Shown one piece after another: positions 55,735 to 64,000 of a stretch of 64,000 nt of DNA. Under the pieces are notes generated by a model, which worked only from the letters and a program-made list of their open reading frames with translations, was not told the DNA's origin and ran no database searches. Source of the stretch: Siphonodentalium dalli (lineage: Eukaryota > Mollusca > Scaphopoda > Gadilida > Siphonodentaliidae); the NCBI GenBank assembly GCA_032622095.1, contig CP136062.1, positions 132,141,282 through 132,205,281 on the forward strand, written 5' to 3'. A program made the translations under genes and the position numbers. Within the stretch, counting starts at the first letter, position 1. Each line of letters opens with the position of its first letter.

Positions 55735-56017
55735 AACAGGACTTGACTGCCTCATTGTTGTTACTATTATAAAAGCTGCCACTTTGGATGGATATATATT
55801 ATTCATGGTTTTATTTTGGCGTATTCAATTTTATGTCCTACTTGTACTATGTTTCAATGTACATATCCATGTGGAATGGGGTTTTTAGATGAATCTGTTG
55901 TGTTGGAATATAGGCAACACCACTATTGCCACTAAGGTGCTCAGTTGACTGAGGTATCAGTTACGATTCAATTTATATTGTATCCATTAACACACTCAAT
56001 TGAGATATTCTATTTAA

Positions 56018-56446
56018 AGGTACTCAATCTGATCAGATGGTCACCATTTTACCAAGATACAGCAACAACAACATTTCTTCAAAATACGCTTTAGTTATCA
56101 GAATCGATTAATTGCAACAAAATAATGCTAACCAATTATGTCAATTATGGTATCATATTTCCCAAAACGTGTTATTTATCAACATTTTGTTCAACCAAAT
56201 TTGGCCATATTATGACTTGATTTTAGAGTTATCCATTTTCATTTGCAATTTTGTCCGAGACCATACGTTTGATGTTTTTCTGGGCCACAAATTATTGCAC
56301 ATCTCGAGAAATAACAAACTTCAAAAATCAATATCTGATAACTCTGAGCTTTGATGGGTGGGTTCCTCGACTCGAATCAAATATTTTTTACCCCCCCGAC
56401 GCCAAAGAAATAGTAATTTAGGAGCGTTAATTCGGTTAATGCATCT
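56018..56446. mobile_element. TTAA-flanked fold-back element, family B (copy 4)
   Basis: The left end AGGTACTCAATCTGATCAGA is clear; the right end is degraded (GGTTAATGCATCT before TTAA 56447-56450). The middle matches 44318-44778 in reverse order (CACAAATTATTGCACATCTC, CTTCAAAAATCAATATCTGA). Confidence 0.75.
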
Positions 56447-56818
56447 TTAAGACGCAATGCATACCTTATACGGCATAGAAGCCAGCAAATCATGATGTCA
56501 CGCCATCTCAATAATCTTTCTTGATTTCAGTTGATCAATTATGGAGGCCGAGTCTCTATAGAGTAAATAACTTGTGTTTATGAGAATAAAGACTTAGATG
56601 TTGGACTCAGGGAAGGATCCAGGGCTCTTTTAATACCTGTTACAGGTTTGGGCGCCCAAACTCTGGAGGCCTAAATGTCCCCAAATTGCAAGTGGATAGT
56701 TTTTATTAAAGCTGAATTTTCTATATTTTCAAGGAAATTTTCTATTATAATGCAAATCATCAATAAGCAGTTGATATAAGCCTTTATTCGCATAATCAAC
56801 TGTGCAATGAGGAATATT

Positions 56819-57062
56819 TTAACCCTTTCATGACTGGGGCTTCTTTAAATTTTGCAAAAATCATGTGCCAATGCATTCTCTTATATTATATATGAGAGTA
56901 TCCCATCTAAGGAGCCTTGCATATATAAGAGAATACATTGGCCTTTATCTTGACATTGTAAGCCAGTGCATTTTCTTATGCGGGAGACTTCCATATATGA
57001 GAATGAAATGGAATAGGATATTTAATGCTGCACCAGTGCAGCTCTGGTCATAAAATGGTTGA
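56819..57062. mobile_element. Family C element, degenerate
   Basis: It starts TTAACCCTTTCATGACTGGG; two eroded hairpins with TGCATTCTCTTATA arms; ends GGTCATAAAATGGTTGA. Confidence 0.6.
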
Positions 57063-58349
57063 CGTCCCAATTTATATAGGGACATTCTAAAATGCAGAAC
57101 AGGTGTCCCCAAAAAATCTCTGGATTCTTCCCTGGTTGGACTGAACAGGTTTGGCATTATCATATAATTTGTTTATAGCAGATTGGTCTGAAATATTGCA
57201 TTTATTCCAATATTTAACTTATCAGCCACAATTTGCATTGTAACACAACTTACCAGTGTGAAGGAACATCATATCACAGACAATGAATCATGGCATCACA
57301 ACTTAAGGACACAACAGCTACGTCTTAACGCCACTAAATAGAGATGAAACTGAAATGCCTTTTCACTTATATACACAGCCAATGTTTTATAGAGTGTACC
57401 TTGTAGAATTATAGACACCATACCATGGACCCTATTTCACCAATTTACCCATACCAGTTCCCATCGTACGCATATCTCAAACTCGCTAATATCTAAACAA
57501 CCCTAAATTGAAGAAAATTCCAATGGAACCGAATGGAAGAATCCATTCAACAATGAAAGTTTGAACCCCTTCTTTACTAAATAATCATTGACGAATAGTT
57601 TTTAAGAAATGTTCAGCAAAGAACCTCAAAAACAAACCGAAGGAGTGTTTAGACGAATACGTTGGGTTGCACGTATTGTTGAAACTGGAATATAGGCAAA
57701 ATCATTAGGTGTTTAGATATCTGCGATGCATCTGTCACATTGTATCCTTTAATGCTCCAAACGTGGGGATATTCTATTCTCGAAGCATTGCATTCCTTAA
57801 CACATACCTTATATGGCAATTAAGCGCATGTGTCACGACGTTTGTTTTAAATTGACTAAAATGGTGGCTTAGTCTGCAAAGTAAGGGAAATTTTACTTGT
57901 ATTTATGAGAATAAACATTTAGGTGTTGGGGGATTTGACAGGAGGGACATTATTATCATAGAGTTCAATTACCTCATTTATTTTAAAGTCAAACTTGTCA
58001 GCTACAATCGGAAGCTCTGCGTTATATGCAATCGATGTAGAGTTAATTTATAACAAAATTTGTAACCTATAATTGGAAGCTCTGTGTTATAATGCAAAGG
58101 GCATGTGTAAATGGTTCAACAGATCCAACGCAGTTGTCTAAATACTAATTTAGGCTGTTTGTTGAACTTATTAACAAAACAACTATAGGCACAACTGAAT
58201 CCACTTCTTCTCTGCCTGCCATCCACGAAAAGCATGTTATAACCCAACAATGAAGAATGAACTTGTAATTAAAGGGTAAAAAGCAGTTTTTAATATGAAT
58301 TTCAGGCATTTAGATTCCCACAACTTCAAGTGGGTCAACACTGTTTTGA
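57063..58349. other. No gene identified between the H2C2 gene and METTL9
   Basis: I see no supported exon. A weak family D-like trace (CCCCTTCTTTACTAAATAAT) is at 57567 and two similar short stretches (AATTGGAAGCTCTG) at 58008 and 58072. Confidence 0.35.
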
Positions 58350-58590
58350 AATGACAGTGTAGCTCAATTTGGGGAGGCGTTAATTTTATGCTGAGCAGTC
58401 AATAGAATGATAAAGTATAGTCAAATAGTTAAAGTTAAATGGATTGTATCTTCAATCGTGTAGATGAAATTATTTTCATTTCAAACATTTCTCCAACAAA
58501 TGTGAGCATTTCTCCAATAAATGTGGGCTGCAGAGTGTGCCGATGGATTCAAATGTGAATCAGAATAATTGGATAGCTCCCATCTACAGG
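58350..58590 (+). repeat. Pearl-like fragment
   Basis: It starts GACAGTGTAGCTCAATTTGG then GGAGGCGTTAATT; carries GTGTGCCGATGGATTCAAAT and ATAGCTCCCATCTACAGGT. It lacks the tandem units and right end. Confidence 0.55.
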
Positions 58591-59067
58591 TTTGATATTG
58601 GAATAAATGCAACAATGCTAATAAGTCTTAGTATCTGCAGTAAATTAATTCTACGATAATGTCAAATCCCAACAATAAACACTTATTGACATAAGTAAAA
58701 GTTGATTTTCCTTCGCTTCGAGGACAGCCGTCTTGATGCATGCCATTTAAGTTATGCATTGTGCCTTACTTTGCGTTGAAAATAGAATCTCACTGGTGCA
58801 TGCATAAACGAATAGAATGTAACGGAAGCATCTCAGTCACCATCTGAATGCCTTAGTGTTATAGTCTGTAATCCAATTTCAACGTAACATACGCAACGTA
58901 CTTGTCTGAACATTACTTTAAGGATCTGCTGGCTACCTTATGACTCATGTTGCCTGAATATTAAAATAATTTCTTTGATAATGAATAAATTAAAACAATT
59001 CTTCCATAAAACACTCGGGAACTAGTATTTGAATGAGGTCACAAGAAAAAGTATACATATTTAATTG

Positions 59068-59273
59068 TCAAAGAGACTTTAAAACAAAAACAACATCTGT
59101 TAGATTGTAGAAAGAATGACTCATATCTCCTTCACACAGGTAAGGTAGTTTTGTAAATTTCACAACTTTCAATCCAGCATTCTTGAAAATGTCTTTGATA
59201 AAACTGACTGCTTGTTCTTCGAATGTTTCACCATCAACCAGTAACAATTCCGTGGGTGAATGATCCTCCGATT
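59068..59273 (-). CDS. METTL9: METTL9 terminal exon
   Basis: Acceptor CTTTCAG precedes 59273. It encodes ELLLVDGETFEEQAVSFIKD, then KLPYLCEGD and the hydrophobic VVFVLKSL before TGA. PYLCEGDM is a family signature. Confidence 0.93.
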
Positions 59274-62200
59274 CTGAAAGGAAAATTTCAATAAATTATT
59301 GTATAGAATGAATGAGGTTTGAACAAATGTATCTATGTTGAAAAAGTTGAGAGAAAAGGAGAGCACTCTTCTAAAATAAGACTGATAAAACAATCTCCAA
59401 ATACAGGTCATATTCAATTTTGGGTTCCGTCTCGTACATTTTTACAGGAGTTATGGAAATTTGTTGACATTGCAATTAGGGTTTTTTTTTGGGGTTTGCG
59501 AATGATAACATCAGTTAATGTTGACATCTACATTTGAAATTGTGGGATGAGTTTATTACACAATGAAGGTACCCATAATGTTTGACGGACATACAAATGG
59601 ATGGACGGACAGACAGATTATCTATAAACTTTCATATCTATAAACTCACATAATTTAAGTTTTCGGGGACAATAAATATATAGAACGACACTTATGTGTG
59701 AACTGGTTAATGTTATTGCATGAGTTAGTTGCGACGTGATAGTAAAACAAGAACAACTGGTTTGAGTTTTACATGACAAACGCGTGGAATACAAGTTCAC
59801 ACAACTGTGTTTATTGCACACTCTGAAGATTGTAGCTTGTAATATACTGAAATTTAGGTCGAAAATGTTATATTTTAATTGAACAAACGTTTCCTTTATG
59901 TAGACTATACCTCATAATTTAGTGAAGAAATTTTCTGTGAAAGTTGATGTCACCAATGACGTTGTTGATTCGGTTTGTATTGTTCAAGGACAATACAAAA
60001 ATGTTTATTGAACGTTTTGAAATAAAAAATAAATGAATGGTTCTGCAATAGAACATTAGTAGTAATAACTAGATTCAGGTTTTCATACTGATTGATTGAT
60101 TGATTGATTGATTGGGGTTTATTGTCGCTTTAGCAACTAAGGCCATATCACGACATTGCCAGTTTTAGTTGTGGAGGAAATCCGCACACTTGCGACTAAT
60201 CTAACAGTGATTTCAATGGCTGATAAACTCGTCAACCATGTGCGGCAAACCACCGGCCATCAGCGAGTAACTGGTAACTCCACCAGATAACGATTTCGAG
60301 TTACAAAGTCCACGATTGAAACATGTGGATTTGAACCCTTATCGCCAGCGCTGGAGGGCGAAACGGCTTGGAGTTGTACCCCTAACCGGTTGAGCCACCG
60401 AGGCCCCCGGTTTTCATACTGAGCTACTGCCTAATTTATTGTTATCAAACATGCTGGGAAATTAAATTGTGGGGTTAGGAACTAGTCATAACTTACCAAA
60501 CTCAACATATGGTCTAAATGGAAGCACAAATGCAACAATGGCTAGACCTGTGACTGGTCTCAGTGATTTTCTGATATTGCGAAGCATTGTCATTGGCCTA
60601 TCACATCTGTCAATCACATTTAAACAGCTAATAGCATCATATGTCTGCCCCATCCAATCATCAACACCAACAACACTGAAAATAAAATCACTGTCCAAGT
60701 ATAATGTACATAGATGATAGAATGAATTCAATTTCAGCCCTGCACAGCGTGCAATAACACAGCTTCACGACCTCTCAACTCTGAAGTAATCATAATAACT
60801 ATTTGATTAAGTTTTCATTGTACAGTTAAACTTCGTTAAGTCGAATTGCAAGGGACCGCTGGATTACTTCGAGTTATCCGAGTGTTCGACTTAACCGTTT
60901 CGACCATTTGGTGACCACAAATTCCAACTAGTTGAATTCATATCGATCCGAAATTAACTGTTTTCAACCGTGTGCACGCTATATACCCACGCTAAATCAA
61001 TAGGCAGTGACTATGCTGATAACATACAACAGACGAGATGATATTTGTTAAGATTATTTATTGAATAATATAATAAAAACACAGAATATGATCAGAAAAC
61101 ATCAACAAATTCGCGGTAGAAATAACAAAATTACATTTGACCCGGAAGTGGTTACAATAGTTTAAAAAAAAATTGGGAATCAGGATTGGAAGTGACTGGT
61201 GATCAGGGACTGCGGTTTCTTCATGTATCTGGTAGTTGATTCTTTCTTTATTTTATCGCTGATTCCCAGCATTTTCATGAGGTCGTCGGCCGTGTTTGCT
61301 TGCACCATAAGATAACGCATCACAATGTCACAGCTATGCATTGCGTCATCAATAGTCGGGTCGGGTTTGTTGCACTCCATGACCTCGTCTTCGTCGTCTT
61401 CAGTCGCGTTCTCTTTCTCTGCCAAGATAGCATCCCCGATGTCGTCTTCTGTTGTCGGGGCGCATGTCGGTATTTCATCGTCGATGTTGACCTATGATTT
61501 CATTGCCTCCTTGTTTAGTCCGAGTTTTCGCTAATTGGCTCAAGGGCAAGTCATCTTCAATGTCGTCGTCGTCTGAGTCTGTGGTCTCTTTGTTGTCTTT
61601 TGTTTCGAAGCTACAATGCCTAAAGCAGTTGGCGACTGTCATCTCCGTCACATTGGCCCACGATTGCTGCATCAGTGTCATGGCATCGAGAACATTCAAA
61701 TTGAGTTCAGCCTTCTTATCAATAGCCTCGATGTATCGATGAATAACTTTCTTCCTGTAATGGACTTTCAAATTCTTTATTACACCCTGGTCCATCGGTT
61801 GGGTCTTGGATGTTGTGTTGGGTGGTAGGAAGACGAGCTCTGTTGACTTCAAATCATCCATTTTAGGATGTGCGCTGCAGTTGTCGATTACGAGGGCGAT
61901 TTTTCTCTTCCTTTTCTGCATCTTTCTGTCGAGTTTTTTTACCCAATCTGTGAAGAATTGACCTGTCATCCATGCTTTCTTATTGGCAATGTATTCTGTT
62001 GGGAGTGTCTTCACATTTTTGAAACATCTGGGTTTTTGGGATTTCCCGATGACAAGGAGAGGGAGTTTCTCTTTACCGGACATGTTGGCACAGACGAGCG
62101 CCGTCAGTCGCTCCTTGCTCTGTTTGCCACCATGGCAATCAACGTTTTTGAACTCCAGTGTCTTGTTTGGCAGCAGTCTGTAGAAAATCCCTGTTTCGTC

Positions 62201-63652
62201 GGCATTGAAGATATCATCGGGGTGGAATTGTTTCAGAATAAGGCCTAGTCTGTCGAGCCAGTCTATCATGTCAGCGGATGAGTCATCAACAGACTTTGCT
62301 TCACCGCACACTGCTTTCCAGGAAATGCCATGTCTTTCTCGGAATCGGTCTAACCAACCTGTTGATGCTTTGAACTCTGTTTTATTCAGCTTCTTCGCAA
62401 ACTTTTCTGCTTGTTCCAGTAGAAAGGGGCCGGAGATTGGAACTCCCTGGTCACGGGCGTAATGGAACCATTTCATGGTTGCTTCTTCAACGTCCTCATA
62501 GGCTCCAGTTCGCATTCGATGTCGTTTGGGTCCGAATTTTACGTAGCCCTCTTTTATGTCGTCTTTTTTCTTGATCCACATTGACAAAGTACTGGCTGCG
62601 ACTTTAAACATTTTAGCGATCTCTGATTTTGATTTCTGACCGCTTTCGACGAGAATTAGGGCTTCGTATTTCATCTCAATGCTGTGCGTCTCAAGTTTCC
62701 TCTTTGTTCGCTGAAGTCGCTGCAAGAAGCCGTTCTTCTATGCTTTTAACGTCCATTTTTTTCTTTCCGTCAGATGGATGGCGCATTTCTTCGTTTGGAA
62801 CATTGTTTTCGTTTTAGGAAGACATGACTGAATGAAATTATTCTCGGTATCAGGCCGTTTAAATATGATTTTCATTTCGCCTGTCAACACTACTAATCCT
62901 CACATGGGAAATTGACCCACACACCTCGTTAATATGTTAAATAAACAATGCATTAGGATAAATAAAGACTCCAGGAAACTTCACAGCTTTTTAGGCTATT
63001 GAATAGAAGCAGACTGAGTTATAATCACATGGCGATGCGTCGCCGACGGCGCTTCGACTTAACCATAGTAATTAGTGTTATAATCTGGCTGGTAGGACTA
63101 AATTTCGTTTCGACTTAAAAGGAATTTCGACTTATCCACCTTCGACTTAACCGTAATTATTCTAATGGCTTTACACACAAGCTCAGCCGGGACCAGGCGA
63201 TGGCTTCGACTTAAGTGGGGTATTCGAGTTACCAACGTTCGACTTAACCAAGTTTGACTGTATTTGCCGATGTAAAATTAACTCTGACGGTGAATGAAAC
63301 CAACCAAAAGAAGATATTTTTCTAAATGTTTGTTGGCTTTGATAACAAACTTATATAGTTGTACAGAGAGATGCATTCTTTGAACATTCACATATTAATG
63401 GAGATAAACACTTAATATGATATTTAACACGATGTGGAATAGAAGCTATCTGTTTTTATCACTGTTTTCTGAAATAGCATGATTTTATTGTAAGAATACT
63501 TTTCTGTGACTTTTTTACCAATAAAATGAAAATAATCTCTTACCTATAGCCCTTCCTCTGTAGAATGGGAATCATTGAAGGTGCCATCTCTGTGACATCA
63601 GTCCTCTTGAAACAGCTCGCCATTATTGAAGTCACAGCACCATCACCTGCAC
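59068..63652 (-). CDS. METTL9: METTL9 homologue, last three coding exons
   Basis: METTL9 is an S-adenosylmethionine-dependent methyltransferase that makes 1-methylhistidine at His-x-His motifs in target proteins. Minus-strand exons: 63544-63652, 60497-60675 and 59068-59273 (stop TGA 59070-59068). Phases agree at both junctions. The first carries the cofactor-binding motif GAGDGAVTSIMASCFKRTDV; the second AISCLNVIDRCDRPMTMLRN and VAFVLPFRPYVEFG; the third KVVKFTKLPYLCEGDMSHSF and a closing VVFVLKSL. The order and motifs match METTL9 family proteins. The N-terminal exons lie beyond the window's right edge. One intron hosts a Tigger transposon, the other a SINE. Confidence 0.93.
60092..60408 (-). 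mobile_element. tRNA-derived SINE with 14-bp target duplication
   Basis: Minus strand: a tRNA-like head with A box TGGCTCAACCGG and B box GGTTCAAATCC, then a tRNA-unrelated body, ending in ACAATAAACCCCAATC and a tandem AATC tail. GGTTTTCATACTGA is repeated exactly at 60078-60091 and 60409-60422. It inserted in the last METTL9 intron. The intact duplication suggests a fairly young copy. Confidence 0.92.
60497..60675 (-). CDS. METTL9: METTL9 middle exon
   Basis: Acceptor TTTATTTTCAG and donor TTTG|GTAAGT. It encodes VVGVDDWMGQTYDAISCLNV, IDRCDRPM and LPFRPYVEFG, the post-motif region of the methyltransferase fold. Confidence 0.94.
60823..63260 (-). mobile_element. Tigger (pogo) DNA transposon, near full length
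   Basis: Ends CAGTTAAACTTCGTTAAGTC and CGACTTAACCAAGTTTGACTG are mirrored inside TA at 60821-60822 and 63261-63262. TTCGACTTAACC-like words recur inside both ends (60888, 63055, 63108, 63150, 63205, 63238), as expected of repeated transposase-binding sites. 2,438 bp with one transposase gene on the minus strand, sitting in a METTL9 intron. Confidence 0.93.
61180..62725 (-). pseudogene. Tigger transposase, frameshifted
   Basis: A 416-codon frame (62725-61475) has an N-terminal psq-type helix-turn-helix (SKSEIAKMFKVAASTLSMWI), a CENPB-type DNA-binding domain (FKASTGWLDRFRERHGI) and a DDE catalytic core with Asp in FNADETG, Asp in LVIDNCSAHP and Asp in TQPMDQGV (the DDD type of pogo). At about 61485 it runs out of frame (EIIGQHRR, stop). 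The continuation VNIDDEIPTCAPTTEDDIGD to 61180 is in the next frame, so a one-base indel splits off the C-terminus. No in-frame ATG precedes EMKYEALI (62674); an ATG at 62755 is in another frame, so a second 5' shift is likely. Confidence 0.9.
63261..63543. other. METTL9 intron, nothing identifiable
   Basis: AT-rich intron sequence between the Tigger end and the exon at 63544. Confidence 0.5.
63544..63652 (-). CDS. METTL9: METTL9 exon with the SAM-binding motif
   Basis: Acceptor ATGTTTCAG and donor TATAG|GTAAGA. With one base from the previous exon it reads GAGDGAVTSIM, then ASCFKRTDVTEMAPSMIPIL and QRKGY. GxGxG is the cofactor-binding loop. Confidence 0.93.
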
Positions 63653-63659
63653 CTGAAAC

Positions 63660-63915
63660 ATCGAGGGGATAATTTCATGTGTTACAGTCATTTGAACGAT
63701 TTTCGATGAAAAACATGGCTGCTGGCAGCCATCTTGGATTTTACTCTTTGCATGACTAAATCAATTGTCACACCCTACAAACCACATCCCTCATCTGATC
63801 ATCACCAAACTTTGTATGGATATTCAGAGCAACCACTAAATGGGAGCCATAAATATTTTGCTAATTTCGTTGAAAAACATGGGTGCCAGTGGCCATCTTG
63901 GATTTTAATTTTTAT
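63660..63915 (-). repeat. Pearl-like units, inverse orientation
   Basis: It begins GAGGGGATAATTTCATGTGT, then carries AAACATGGCTGCTGGCAGCC, ACCACATCCCTCATCTGATC and CAAACTTTGTATGGAT; two units can be made out. It lies in the METTL9 intron, immediately next to the exon. Confidence 0.6.
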
Positions 63916-64000
63916 ATATATCTCTTCATGTTCACATCTAGTATTACTTAAGACATTTAACTTTACGCATTCCCAAGGACGTAAGTTTTCCAGATTTTTC

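Noticed and set aside
60340-60405. tRNA gene on the minus strand
   Set aside because: A and B boxes are present, but the sequence lies at the head of a retroposon with target duplications and tail, so it is a SINE promoter rather than a functional tRNA.
1-64000. CRISPR arrays, bacterial operons or ribosome-binding sites
   Set aside because: Split exons, GT-AG introns, SINE, LINE and Tigger elements show this is animal nuclear DNA. The tandem repeats have no direct-repeat/spacer structure of CRISPR type.

Overview
This window is animal nuclear DNA: AT-rich, with small spliced exons (28-950 bp), long introns full of mobile elements, and no bacterial-style operons. I recognise two conserved animal genes, WDR59 and METTL9. 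Dispersed elements built from ~160-bp tandem units resemble the 'pearl' elements of bivalve molluscs. Together with the density of TIR elements this suggests a marine invertebrate, perhaps a mollusc or another lophotrochozoan. The organism is inferred, not proven.

Layout. (1) 2219-7759, + strand: last four coding exons of WDR59 (GATOR2 subunit). (2) 14060-25834, - strand: six exons of an unnamed gene whose protein has a C2H2 zinc finger, a Cys-rich region and a C-terminal membrane segment. (3) 26035-37208: a transposon-dominated block with a hAT MITE, three nested elements at 27.9-30.0 kb, and a 7.1-kb TTAA-flanked inverted-repeat element. The last holds a degenerate LINE (SGNH esterase end, PHD finger, endonuclease, reverse transcriptase) that is itself split by a 2.26-kb TTAA-flanked insertion. 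(4) 37633-55734, + strand: a five-exon gene model (547 aa) pairing an integrase-like H2C2 zinc-binding segment with a Ser/Thr-rich region and a helical tail; I do not recognise it. (5) 59068-63652, - strand: the last three coding exons of METTL9. One of its introns holds a tRNA-derived SINE with clear target-site duplications, and another holds a nearly complete Tigger/pogo transposon with at least one frameshift.

Most of the window is repeats. Recurrent families are: TA-flanked pogo-like hairpins (CAGTAATGCCCTAA ends); TTAA-flanked elements of at least six kinds; double-hairpin elements whose arms read TGCATTCTCTTATATATGCG; TA-flanked elements with CTCTCGGGCTCCAAATAA ends; pearl-like elements with 156-164-bp units; and an element carrying many copies of an ACGGTAAAGAC word. 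The genes appear unrelated in function and simply neighbour one another. The exon models come from reading splice sites, phases and family resemblance by eye; no search was run.
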